Part shown: positions 24,694 through 33,542 of the stretch, in pieces
Position numbering within the stretch: the stretch's first letter is position 1
Layout of the letters: each line of letters starts with the position of its first letter
DNA from: Methanobacteriota archaeon
GTDB taxonomy: Archaea > Thermoplasmatota > Poseidoniia > Poseidoniales > Poseidoniaceae
Assembly (NCBI GenBank): GCA_002720095.2
Contig: PBGP02000022.1
Span: forward strand, 1-64,000
Reading direction: 5' to 3'
Length of the DNA: 64,000 bases
Program-made: the position numbers and the translations under genes
The notes under the pieces: generated by a model
Database searches by the model: none
What the model was told of the DNA's origin: nothing
Seen by the model: only the letters and a program-made list of their open reading frames with translations

Positions 24694-25152
24694 GTGAAAA
24701 TTAGAGAAGCTAAGTTGAGTGATTTATCTCAGATCAATAATTTTTGGTGGAATTTAATTTTTGAGCAGGAAAGATACGATTCAAGAATAATAAGAAGCAA
24801 TTTGAATGAAAATCGAAGTAATAACTTCCTGAGGGAACGAATCATTAAGCGCGGATTTTTTATTGCCGAAGATGAATCATCAGAGATTCTAGGAATTGGT
24901 TCAATTTCCCAAGAATTTCATTTTTTACAAACTAACAAAAATATTTGGAACATTTCAGATATTTGGGTAAAGCAAGAATTTCGTAGAATGAAAATTGCAA
25001 CAAGATTGGTTAGTTTCTTAGAAAAGCTAGCACAATCTAAAGGGGCTGAAGAAATTAGACTCACCGTATATTCGGAGAATTCTAAGGCAAATTCACTGTA
25101 TGAATCACTAGGATATGATAACTTAATCTCCACTCTTTCTAAAACATTATGA
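24694..25152 (+). CDS. GNAT-family N-acetyltransferase
   Basis: A 152-residue GNAT fold. Motif A, the acetyl-CoA binding turn, is 'DIWVKQEFRRMKIATRLVSF' (R-x-x-x-I/G-A form). It follows the beta strand and precedes 'GAEEIRLTVYSENSKANSLY', the motif B region with the Tyr near the thiolate of CoA. The substrate is unknown; the closing 'NSLYESLGYDN' is typical of amino-group acetylases of the RimI type. The start is GTG. It forms its own unit between aIF5A and the OPT transporter. Confidence 0.82.
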   Translation: MKIREAKLSDLSQINNFWWNLIFEQERYDSRIIRSNLNENRSNNFLRERIIKRGFFIAEDESSEILGIGSISQEFHFLQTNKNIWNISDIWVKQEFRRMKIATRLVSFLEKLAQSKGAEEIRLTVYSENSKANSLYESLGYDNLISTLSKTL

Positions 25153-25225
25153 ATTAAGTAATGTAGACGACGTACAAGCGCAACAGTATTGAAGCGGCTA
25201 TGTTTAGGATTAAGAGGACGAGAAT

Positions 25226-27613
25226 ATGGGTGTGGATAAATCAGCGTATCGTCAACCAGTAACACCTGAAGGTTTGAAGGCAATTGAAAAGAAAACTCTA
25301 ACATGGCTGGATGACGACATGTATAATAATTTCAATACTGGTTTATTGGAACAGTATTTAGAAGAAAAAAACCTTGAAGATTCTTACGAAGTAAGTCATT
25401 GGGATACTAAAAAAGTTGCCATTGGTGTCTTAGTTGGTTCAGTATTTGCTGGAGTAACAGCTTACATTGGTTTGAAGATTGGCCTCGCTGTTTCTGCAGC
25501 ATGGTATGTTGCTTATTTACTTGGAATGGCATTAAAATGGTCTCCCTCAGAAGTAAACATTGCCACATCTGCAACAACTGGAGCAACTCATGCAAGTACG
25601 GGTTTTATTTTCACATTCCCTGCGATATTTCTTTTAGCCCAAACAGGAAATAACGCCAAGTATATGGTCGGAGATGGGACACTAATTACCGACCCTAATA
25701 TCTGGCAATTAGCATTTATTGGAATTGTGGCTTCAATGTTTGCTGGTTTTTTAGGTGTGATGTATTTCATTATTTTTAGGAGAGTATGGTTAGTTGAAGA
25801 TCCGTTGCCTATGCCAGGATTTGAGGCAACAATGAAATTACTAGACATTACTTGTGATATTAGCACTGGAGCGCAAGAAAAAGCTAAAGATTCGTTAGTA
25901 ACTGTAGGAGTTTGGACATCAATTACAATGCTTGTATTGTTTTTAATTGAGTACCCCTTAATTTGGTATAAAGAAACGAAAACAACGGTATTAGACTGGA
26001 TTGCCAACAGTTTAAGTGGTGAAGATTGGGGTGTGGCGAGTTTCTACAGTAATGGAATAATTCATCAACCCAGTTTAATCAGTGACGGTCCATACACAAA
26101 ATATCATGTTGACGGAAATCCAGTTATGAATGCTTTTTCACATACTTACCTAGGAATATATTTGTCACCTTCGTTGTTTGCAATAGGTTGGTTTATGAAA
26201 TTTAGAACAGCACTTTTAGTTTCAATGGGTACCTTGATGGCTTGGTTCTGGTTAATTCCATTAGCAGTAATGACTGATGTGACGGTCTATGACCCTTCTA
26301 AGCAAGCTTCTTTGCAATTATCTGACTACCTTTCACTTGGAGGTGGATCTGCTGCACTACAACAAATTGCATTTTCTAAATATGTAAAGATAATTGCTAT
26401 CGGAGCAATTCTAGGTGGCGGATTATTCGGTTTATTCAAAATGTGGAGAACTTTTGCTACTATTGGTGCAGATATCAAGACAGCATTCAGAGGTGGAGAT
26501 GTGCAAGAGTATACAGAAGGAAAGGGTTGGTATGAGTGGCCTTTGACACACCTCCCAATTTTTATGTGTATCACATTTTTATCAATGATAATTGTTTTTA
26601 CTTTAGGTGGTTTTGGAATTATTCCAAGTTTAATTTTCACAATTATTTTACTCCTAACAACATTCTTCTTAGGGGCTATTGCGGTCAGAGTTATGGGAGA
26701 AACAGGAATCGAACCAGTATCAGGAACTTCATTTATTGTTTTACTAATGCTAATGGGTGTATTTTTAACATTTGGAGATAGTTTTGGATTGTCACAGCAG
26801 GATGCAATATTGCTCGGGTTGGTTGGGACTACTGTTTTTGGTAGTGCTATTTCAATGAGTGGAACTGTTGTTCACGACTACAAAGTTAGTTTGTATATCG
26901 GTAATAGGCCGTACCATATATCTAAAGGTAATATTTTTGGGGTTGTTCCAGGGGCTATACTAGGAGCAGGAGTGGCTATTTTTCTTTCAATGTTACTAGC
27001 GAACGGTAGTATTAATCTTGAAGCACCCCAAGCCAATGCATTTGCTACATTTACAATATTGTTAGCTGAAAGACAAGGAGATCTTGGTTTATTATTCTTG
27101 GGAGTTTTACTGGGTGCGTTTATTGAATGGGCAACAGGGATGGGAACTAGTTTCGGTTTAGGGATGTATTTACCCGCTTACTATACATTCCCATTCTTAA
27201 TAGGTGGATACGCTAGAGACTACTGGGAGAAAAATAAACTTCAACCAAAAGTTGACAAAATCAAAGTCAATGAAGGAAGCAAAATTGCTGAAAGAGCTCG
27301 AGCTTTAGCATTACTTACAACCTTCATGATTGCAGCAGGAATGTTAACTGGCGAAGCATTCTTCGGTACTGAGGGTGCATTAATGTCTTTCATAGACACT
27401 TTTGGTGCTTCTCCAGCAAAGTATGATGATTTAGGTAATTTAGTAGAGGCAGAATCCTTGGCATTCGTAGATAAACAGTTTGGAGATTCATGGCCATTTG
27501 TTAGACTGGGAGCTTTTATTGCTCTTAATGCGGGATTAGCATATTTGATATATACAATGTTTAAGAGAATTGGTGTTTTTGGAAATAAAAAAGAATTAAT
27601 CTCAGAAGCGTGA
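25226..27613 (+). CDS. OPT-family oligopeptide (or metal-chelate) transporter
   Basis: A 795-residue membrane protein with about 14-16 hydrophobic helices. It shows the OPT layout: an N-terminal conserved 'VSAAWYVAYLLGMAL', the 'PLPMPGFEATMKLLD' loop, the repeat-half 'AVRVMGETGIEPVSGTSFIV', and the late 'EWATGMGTSFGLGMYLPAYY'. OPT proteins take up short peptides or siderophore-like metal chelates by proton coupling. Peptide use fits the peptidases in this window. The DMT-type exporter follows after four bases, probably as an operon. Confidence 0.88.
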   Translation: MGVDKSAYRQPVTPEGLKAIEKKTLTWLDDDMYNNFNTGLLEQYLEEKNLEDSYEVSHWDTKKVAIGVLVGSVFAGVTAYIGLKIGLAVSAAWYVAYLLGMALKWSPSEVNIATSATTGATHASTGFIFTFPAIFLLAQTGNNAKYMVGDGTLITDPNIWQLAFIGIVASMFAGFLGVMYFIIFRRVWLVEDPLPMPGFEATMKLLDITCDISTGAQEKAKDSLVTVGVWTSITMLVLFLIEYPLIWYKETKTTVLDWIANSLSGEDWGVASFYSNGIIHQPSLISDGPYTKYHVDGNPVMNAFSHTYLGIYLSPSLFAIGWFMKFRTALLVSMGTLMAWFWLIPLAVMTDVTVYDPSKQASLQLSDYLSLGGGSAALQQIAFSKYVKIIAIGAILGGGLFGLFKMWRTFATIGADIKTAFRGGDVQEYTEGKGWYEWPLTHLPIFMCITFLSMIIVFTLGGFGIIPSLIFTIILLLTTFFLGAIAVRVMGETGIEPVSGTSFIVLLMLMGVFLTFGDSFGLSQQDAILLGLVGTTVFGSAISMSGTVVHDYKVSLYIGNRPYHISKGNIFGVVPGAILGAGVAIFLSMLLANGSINLEAPQANAFATFTILLAERQGDLGLLFLGVLLGAFIEWATGMGTSFGLGMYLPAYYTFPFLIGGYARDYWEKNKLQPKVDKIKVNEGSKIAERARALALLTTFMIAAGMLTGEAFFGTEGALMSFIDTFGASPAKYDDLGNLVEAESLAFVDKQFGDSWPFVRLGAFIALNAGLAYLIYTMFKRIGVFGNKKELISEA

Positions 27614-27617
27614 ACAT

Positions 27618-28580
27618 ATGTTTGTGCAGAAAAAAAACTCTGTAGTACCTGTATTCGTTTGGTTTGTATTAGTTCTTTCCATACTTGCAGTTTCAAGTGC
27701 TGGTGCTGTTTTCCAAATGATAGAAGTATCTCCACTTTTGAAGGCTTCGTGGAGATTACAGGCAACTTCTATAGTATTATTTCCCTTGGCAATTTATCAA
27801 TATGTAAACCTAGAAAATGATGTTAAAACAAAATTGTTTAACAGTAAAAATCAACTGGCATTATTATTTTCTGGAACCTGTTTGTGGTTACATTTTGGAA
27901 GTTGGGTATGGTCATTAGATAATACTACATTACCTAGAAGTTTACTTTTTGTTACTTCACATCCATTAGTTATTGTATTCGGGCTGTGGGTTTTAAGAAA
28001 ACCAGTTCAATCAAAATCAATGATTGGGGCTATTATCGGTTTTTTAGGTGCTTCAATAGTGATTTTAGCGGGTGATTCTGAAGGAAAAGCAACATTAATT
28101 GGTGATTCATTTGCATTCTTAGGGGCTGTGACAGTTGTAGGATATTTCACAGCAGCTAGAGTTTTAAGGTCTTGGATGCCTTTATTTGTTTATGCCTTTC
28201 CAGTTACATTAATTGCAGCTATCTTTCTCTCAATTTCATCATTTATCGCAGAAGGTTCAGTACTTTCATTGAATAATCCTGAAATATCTTTATTCGGATG
28301 GATATTAGATGCAAAATGGTTTTTACTTGTATTGTATTTAGCACTCGGTCCAGGACTGATTGGACACACTGGGTTAAATGGTATTTTAAAATGGGTGTCA
28401 CCACTGCTAATATCGTCATGCTTGGTAATGGAACCGTTATTAGGTTCTATAATCGGGTTTTACTTAGTTTCCACAGACATACCTGTTATTGAAACTATTT
28501 TGGGTGGGTCAATAATGATAATAGGTACATTAATGGTAACCACCTCTCAGCAAGGAATATCTGCAAAGGAGAGGGAATAG
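27618..28580 (+). CDS. EamA/DMT-superfamily transporter
   Basis: A 320-residue membrane protein with ten hydrophobic helices in two EamA-type halves. Features include 'LLKASWRLQATSIVL' in the first half, 'ARSLLFVTSHPLVIVFGLWV'-like segments at the halfway point, and 'ISSCLVMEPLLGSIIGFYLV' followed by 'LGGSIMIIGTLMV' at the end, where EamA proteins carry a Glu-Pro. Such carriers export or import small metabolites; the substrate is not predictable. It starts four bases after OPT and its stop codon overlaps the GTG of surE, so the three genes look co-transcribed. Confidence 0.82.
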   Translation: MFVQKKNSVVPVFVWFVLVLSILAVSSAGAVFQMIEVSPLLKASWRLQATSIVLFPLAIYQYVNLENDVKTKLFNSKNQLALLFSGTCLWLHFGSWVWSLDNTTLPRSLLFVTSHPLVIVFGLWVLRKPVQSKSMIGAIIGFLGASIVILAGDSEGKATLIGDSFAFLGAVTVVGYFTAARVLRSWMPLFVYAFPVTLIAAIFLSISSFIAEGSVLSLNNPEISLFGWILDAKWFLLVLYLALGPGLIGHTGLNGILKWVSPLLISSCLVMEPLLGSIIGFYLVSTDIPVIETILGGSIMIIGTLMVTTSQQGISAKERE

Positions 28581-29461
28581 TGGATTGTGTATTTATCACG
28601 AATGATGATGGATATAACGAGGGAATGGAATCACTAATTAATTACTTGCATAATCTACAAATTCCATTGTTAGTCATTATACCTAAAATTAACAAGTCAG
28701 CTTCATCAATGTCTATATCTTTGAGAAAGCAAATGAGGATCTCACGTAAGTTTGAAATTGAAAAAAAACTGAAAAATAATAATTCAGAACTTAAGATTTA
28801 CACTTTAGATGGAACACCTACAGATTGTTCGTTATTTTTAGATTTTGCCAAAGATTCCGATTTCTTCGGAGGGATGAATCCAATATTTGCAATCAGTGGT
28901 GTTAATCATGGTGCAAACTTAAGTCATGATATTTTACATAGCGGAACATTCGGTGCAGCAAGACAAACCTCCATGAATGGACTTCCCAGTATTGCCTCAA
29001 GCTATTGTGATTATTCGGGTAATGGTATAAGAAAAGCTTCTAAAATTACAGCAGAAATATGTAATTTACTGTGGAATAAAGAATCAACTTCGAATAAATT
29101 ATTACACTCTTTTTTCGACGGAAGCATTCTATTAAATTTAAATGTCCCTAGTGATTTTAATGGGGAGTTAAAATTGGCTTCTTTAGGCATTAGAGATTAT
29201 AAAAATGCCCTATCTTTAAATTCTATAGATGGCTATTCTGAAGTTGATATTAAATTTCAGGGGCCGAATATTGTAGAGGAAGAAATTCAAAATACAGATG
29301 TAACTTTAGTAGGGAATAGAGTGGCGTCTATTTCATTAATTCCTACTTGGCCATTTTCACACCCAAGATATCCAAATGAAGTAATTATTAATGCTATCAA
29401 AAAACTTGATTCTATAGAAGAATTCTTTAATCCCTTGTTTATTCAAGATAATGGTGAATAA
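28580..29461 (+). CDS. surE: 5'/3'-nucleotidase SurE
   Basis: A 293-residue metal-dependent phosphatase acting on nucleoside monophosphates. The N-terminal metal site 'FITNDDGYNEGMESL' has the DD pair. 'KSASSMSISLRKQMRI' supplies the Ser/Asn site, 'LDGTPTDCSLF' is the conserved TPADC-like segment, and 'ISGVNHGANLSHDILHSGTFGAA' carries the family's Asn-His-Gly signature. Length is at the long end of the family (~250). The GTG start overlaps the preceding stop by one base. The 3' end overlaps the convergent trmY by 23 bases. Confidence 0.92.
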   Translation: MDCVFITNDDGYNEGMESLINYLHNLQIPLLVIIPKINKSASSMSISLRKQMRISRKFEIEKKLKNNNSELKIYTLDGTPTDCSLFLDFAKDSDFFGGMNPIFAISGVNHGANLSHDILHSGTFGAARQTSMNGLPSIASSYCDYSGNGIRKASKITAEICNLLWNKESTSNKLLHSFFDGSILLNLNVPSDFNGELKLASLGIRDYKNALSLNSIDGYSEVDIKFQGPNIVEEEIQNTDVTLVGNRVASISLIPTWPFSHPRYPNEVIINAIKKLDSIEEFFNPLFIQDNGE

Positions 29462-30026
29462 TCGCAATTACACAATGACCTTGAATCCATTTTTCGCCGA
29501 CTGAAACTTTGTTGTAATTTGATAATATGCTTTCTTCTTTTTCAGAAAATGGTTTATCGTCAGAAAGAATAAAACCCAAATTGTCATAATTTTTCAATTC
29601 AGAGCTAATTTTCTTACCAGATTTATCTAGTTGAAATATTGTCGTTTTTTCTCTTTCCCATTCTTTAATTGTGTTCTCTAAATCTCCTTGACCATGGTAA
29701 ATACCATTTTTAACCATATTTTTCATTCCAATTGGTGGTAAATGTAATTCCAAAATTTTAGATATGTGTCCAGCAATACTTCTCTCATCAGAATGAATAC
29801 CTCTAACCGATGAACTATCAAACCAAATTCTCCTAGCTGGTCTATCTCCTCCCTGTAAATGAAGAACAACTTCAACATTCTCCCTAATACCGTGTGATAA
29901 GAAAAGTGCGGAATTCAATGATCTAAGAATCACGTCCAAACGCCCACATGAGCCAGCTAGATCATTAAGATTTAACTTTCCGTGACTGGGGACCCTATGT
30001 CCAATTAATGCAAATTTAATTGTCAC
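29439..30026 (-). CDS. trmY: tRNA (pseudouridine-54-N1)-methyltransferase
   Basis: A 195-residue SPOUT methyltransferase, archaea-specific, that makes N1-methylpseudouridine at tRNA position 54. The family N-terminus 'LNDLAGSCGRLDVILRSLNS' is followed by 'LFLSHGIRENVEVVLHLQGG', 'SVRGIHSDERSIAGHI' and the SAM-binding knot region 'GFILSDDKPFSEKE' near the end. Length is as expected. It is the last gene of the GetA-SRP54-TrmY run, eight bases after SRP54. The pseudouridine-54 substrate enzyme (Pus10) is not in this window. Confidence 0.93.
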   Translation of the reverse strand: MTIKFALIGHRVPSHGKLNLNDLAGSCGRLDVILRSLNSALFLSHGIRENVEVVLHLQGGDRPARRIWFDSSSVRGIHSDERSIAGHISKILELHLPPIGMKNMVKNGIYHGQGDLENTIKEWEREKTTIFQLDKSGKKISSELKNYDNLGFILSDDKPFSEKEESILSNYNKVSVGEKWIQGHCVIAIIHHYLE

Positions 30027-30034
30027 CAGTACAC

Positions 30035-31393
30035 CTACATTGTAAGATCTTCGAATTCTCCCGACTTCATCATTTTTCGCATTTGTTTAGACATTTTTCT
30101 ATTACCTTGTATACCTTTCATCATTTTTCGACTTTTATTCCATTGCGCAATAAGCTCCCTAACATTTTTTTCTGTCACACCCGAACCCCTAGCAACTCTT
30201 TTAATTCTGTCAGATTTTAATATTTGAGGATTATTTTTTTCATTTTCAGTCATTGAATCCATTATAGTACGATATCTTTCTAAATTTCCTTGCATTTCTT
30301 CTTTTTGTTTTCTTCCCATTTGACCCATGCCACCTAGCATCCCTGCAGGTAAGAATGAGAGAAATTTGTCGACAGTTCCGATTTTTGACATCATATCCAT
30401 CTGTGTATACATATCGTTTAATGTAAATCTCCCGCTCATCATTCTTTGAGTTAATCTCATTGCCTCAATTTCATCCATATCTTCAGGTGCTAAGTCAATT
30501 AAACCTTGGATGTCTCCCATTCCTAATAGTCTACTAATGAATCTATCAGATTCAAATTTTTCAATATCACTGACTTTTTCACCTTCCCCCGTAAATAGTA
30601 TCGGCGAACCTGTCGTGGCTACAGCCGATAGAGCACCACCACCTCTTGCAGTACCGTCTAGTTTAGTAACAATGACTCCTGTAACATCTACTAATTCATT
30701 GAAAGAGGCGGCTACGGGTCCTGCTGCTTGTCCTACTTGGGCATCAATAACTAATATCCTTTCATTGGCATTTACTAAATAACTCATATCTTTCAATTCA
30801 TCTACTAAATCTTCGTCTAACTGATGTCTTCCAGCAGTATCAATAATCAGAATGTCAGCGTTAGAATGCTTTTCAATTCCTCTTTTTACAATATCAACTG
30901 CATCTTTTGATTCAGGATCACCAAAAACATCTACCTTAGTATTTTCCAGCAGTTGAGAAAGTTGTGAAAATGCACCAGGTCTATGAACATCAGCTTCTAT
31001 TACAGCAACATTTGCCTGCATCTTCTTTGACCACCAATTTGCGAGTTTTGCAGTGGTTGTTGTCTTACCCTGTCCGTATAATCCTACCATCATTATTGTT
31101 TGTCCCCTCGGAGGTATTTCTCTAGGAGGCCCGAGTAATCTAACTAGTTCTGTGTATAGAATATTCATTGCATGTGTTTGGAGATTAATTCCAGGCCTTG
31201 GCTCCTCTTCTTGCATTTTTTGAGCAAGTCTTTCGGTTAATTCTTTAGTTTGTCTGACATTAAAATCAGCTTCTTGTAAAGCGCGCCTCAATGTTCTAAT
31301 CATTTCCTGTAATTCTGCCTCGTCAAGTCTTCTTTTACCTTTGATTTTAGATAGTGCTGAAAATATACCTTTTCGGAGACCTTCGAGTGCCAT
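30035..31393 (-). CDS. srp54: Signal recognition particle GTPase SRP54
   Basis: A 452-residue targeting GTPase. The N helical bundle is followed by the G domain with 'GLYGQGKTTTTAKLANW' (P-loop), 'DTAGRHQLDEDL' (G3), and 'VTKLDGTARGGGALS' with the TKxD motif. The Met-rich M domain at ~320-450 binds 7S RNA ('GSGVTEKNVRELIAQW') and signal peptides. The C-terminal tail is short and Met/Lys-rich. It is co-oriented with the GetA-like ATPase 25 bases upstream, so two independent membrane-targeting ATP/GTPases are probably co-expressed. Confidence 0.96.
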   Translation of the reverse strand: MALEGLRKGIFSALSKIKGKRRLDEAELQEMIRTLRRALQEADFNVRQTKELTERLAQKMQEEEPRPGINLQTHAMNILYTELVRLLGPPREIPPRGQTIMMVGLYGQGKTTTTAKLANWWSKKMQANVAVIEADVHRPGAFSQLSQLLENTKVDVFGDPESKDAVDIVKRGIEKHSNADILIIDTAGRHQLDEDLVDELKDMSYLVNANERILVIDAQVGQAAGPVAASFNELVDVTGVIVTKLDGTARGGGALSAVATTGSPILFTGEGEKVSDIEKFESDRFISRLLGMGDIQGLIDLAPEDMDEIEAMRLTQRMMSGRFTLNDMYTQMDMMSKIGTVDKFLSFLPAGMLGGMGQMGRKQKEEMQGNLERYRTIMDSMTENEKNNPQILKSDRIKRVARGSGVTEKNVRELIAQWNKSRKMMKGIQGNRKMSKQMRKMMKSGEFEDLTM

Positions 31394-31418
31394 TACATTT
31401 GCTATAGCCTATACATTT

Positions 31419-32660
31419 TCAAACCAGCGGCTGAAATACTTCAAGTTTCAATAAATTGTTTGAGAATTTTGCTGAGGTTTTATCGACATCTACTAAATGA
31501 TTCAATTCAATAATATTCTCTCTATTATTGATTCCTACGAATAATAGATTCCCTTCTCCTCTAAGTGACAAATCACTCTTGACTACTCCTGGTAAGTACA
31601 AATTAACTATTGTTCTATCGTCCAGTTCCTTAATTAATTTTGATCTTCTAATTTTAATCGGTAGATTTTCACTGATAGAATTAATTTCCATATCTTGGGG
31701 AAATTCGATATGATCCCCATGTAATTTCAAACCTATTTCTTCTAAGAGTTTTATACCATGAATGTCTGAAATACCCAATTCCAACTTAGCAATACTTATC
31801 CCTGCAAAATGTTTTTCAATCTTTTTTACGTATTTATCTTCTATTTCTCTTCTAGAAATTAAAAAGTCATGTTCAAACCTCGGTGTAAGTCTATTAATAA
31901 CTACTCCATTGACTTCAATATTAAATTCTGATAATTGTTCCGCAGCCCTAAGAGTTTCTGAAACACCCATTGATTCAGGAATGGTAACCAGAGTGAAACG
32001 AGTAATATCAGGATTGCTTATTATTCTTCGAATGTGAGCTACTCTTTTTGAGAATTTTTCTAATTCTTCTTTTATTGCTTTCTCTTGTTTACTACCAAAA
32101 AGCATAGATTTAATACCTCCCATGGCTCTAAACAATTTTAAAGCTCTAGATGTCCAAACCTCTAATAATTCTGGTAGAGAAAGAAATCTTATCGTATGCC
32201 CTGTGGGAGCAGTATCGAAGACTATCAAATCGTAATCAGTGTTTTCTACGAATTTTAATAATCTGTCAAATGCAAGTGCTTCATCCAATCCTGGGAGCAT
32301 TAACTGAGCGCTATCCAAACTTGACACTTCGTCCTTTAATTCGTTGATTTCGTCATTTTGCATCATAAATGGTGAAAAACTTGTTCCAGATTTTTCAATC
32401 GCCGATGACAAGTTGGGCATTAAGTTATCTAATGAATCTTTTAAATCGAGTTCTAACCCCCATAAATTTGGAATCCCCTCAACTGGTGTGGGTGTACTGT
32501 TTAATTTGTAATCTAGGGAATCACTTGTACTGTGAGCGGGATCGCTAGAAACTAGCAATGTGTTAATTCCTGATTTTGCGGCCCAAATTGCTGTTGAACA
32601 TGCTGTTGTTGTCTTGCCGACACCACCCTTTCCACCGAATAACCATAATTGACCCATCAC
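31419..32660 (-). CDS. GetA/ArsA-type ATPase (Get3-like)
   Basis: A 413-residue deviant-Walker ATPase. 'GGKGGVGKTTTACS' is the signature P-loop with the extra Lys, followed by 'VSSDPAHSTSDSL' (switch I), 'DTAPTGHTIRFLSLPELL' (switch II) and 'VTIPESMGVSET' (A-loop region). Eukaryotic Get3 delivers tail-anchored proteins to membranes; archaeal homologues are thought to do the same, whereas bacterial ArsA drives arsenite efflux. No arsenic genes are nearby, and the SRP54 partner favours a targeting role. It starts an operon with SRP54 and TrmY, divergent from the membrane protein at 32730. Confidence 0.88.
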   Translation of the reverse strand: MMGQLWLFGGKGGVGKTTTACSTAIWAAKSGINTLLVSSDPAHSTSDSLDYKLNSTPTPVEGIPNLWGLELDLKDSLDNLMPNLSSAIEKSGTSFSPFMMQNDEINELKDEVSSLDSAQLMLPGLDEALAFDRLLKFVENTDYDLIVFDTAPTGHTIRFLSLPELLEVWTSRALKLFRAMGGIKSMLFGSKQEKAIKEELEKFSKRVAHIRRIISNPDITRFTLVTIPESMGVSETLRAAEQLSEFNIEVNGVVINRLTPRFEHDFLISRREIEDKYVKKIEKHFAGISIAKLELGISDIHGIKLLEEIGLKLHGDHIEFPQDMEINSISENLPIKIRRSKLIKELDDRTIVNLYLPGVVKSDLSLRGEGNLLFVGINNRENIIELNHLVDVDKTSAKFSNNLLKLEVFQPLV

Positions 32661-32729
32661 TTCACCAAACTATTCTAATGTAAAGAGACTTTTATTCATT
32701 TTTACGCATACACTATTAAATTTAATTAT

Positions 32730-33479
32730 ATGAGGGCATATGTGAGCGAACAGTTCATCATCTTTACAGCATTCACATGTGGCTTAATTGGGATGGGATT
32801 AGGTTGGAAATGGGGTTTGTCAAATGTTGCAGGATTTTTTGATTCTACATCTGCGGTGAAATACTTAATGTTCGGTTTTTTACTAGGAACGATATATGCT
32901 ATGTTATCTGATGAATTAGTGTTGAGAGATTATCTAGCATTCATGAGGCAAGAACAAGAGCTTACGATTTCAAATTTCCTAGCTACTGTTCTAATTAGTA
33001 TTTCAACTTCATTACTTGTCATGATATTATTGACGAGGAAATCTGTAATAGCCACCAAATCAGGTCCTACTTCTGGTTGGACGTTAGGTTTAGGAATTGG
33101 AGCTATGTTTTCATCTAGGTATTCTTATTTATCCTTGGAATATTTTGGTATAGAATTTCAATCTATAATTCAAATGTTGCTATTTGTGGTAATGCTTCCA
33201 CTTTTCGAAGGTGCAATATGTTGTTTTCAAGGGCTTCTGTCCACGAATGGACAAAGATTCAAGTCAACTTTAATAGCTTCAATTTCAAGATCATTTTTTA
33301 TAATGATGATACCAGCGATTTTTACGTTGATGTTGTGGTGGGTTGTGTTAATACCAGTTGTAATGATTCTTTACCGTAAATCAGTAACAGAATGGATACC
33401 TAAATCATTAACCCAAGATGCTAAAAGAAGATATAGAAGAATAATGGCGGATAATGCAAGAAAATTAAAAAATTTATAG
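32730..33479 (+). CDS. Hypothetical membrane protein
   Basis: I do not recognise the family. 249 residues with about six hydrophobic segments, the strongest at ~10-30, 45-60, 80-103, 115-130, 150-170 and 188-212. A basic tail 'DAKRRYRRIMADNARKLKN' is probably cytoplasmic. Between helices two and three is a charged 'MRQEQELT' loop. It is divergent from the GetA-like gene, 69 bases apart, and 36 bases before the zinc-ribbon transglutaminase, which may share its transcript. Confidence 0.65.
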   Translation: MRAYVSEQFIIFTAFTCGLIGMGLGWKWGLSNVAGFFDSTSAVKYLMFGFLLGTIYAMLSDELVLRDYLAFMRQEQELTISNFLATVLISISTSLLVMILLTRKSVIATKSGPTSGWTLGLGIGAMFSSRYSYLSLEYFGIEFQSIIQMLLFVVMLPLFEGAICCFQGLLSTNGQRFKSTLIASISRSFFIMMIPAIFTLMLWWVVLIPVVMILYRKSVTEWIPKSLTQDAKRRYRRIMADNARKLKNL

Positions 33480-33542
33480 TTTATTCGTATTCGAGTTAGA
33501 ATTTACGCAACTGTTATGATGCTACATTGTTACGTAGTGTCA

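Noticed and set aside
31419-32660. Arsenite-pump ATPase (arsenic resistance)
   Set aside because: No arsB, arsC or arsR nearby; the operon partner is SRP54, favouring protein targeting.
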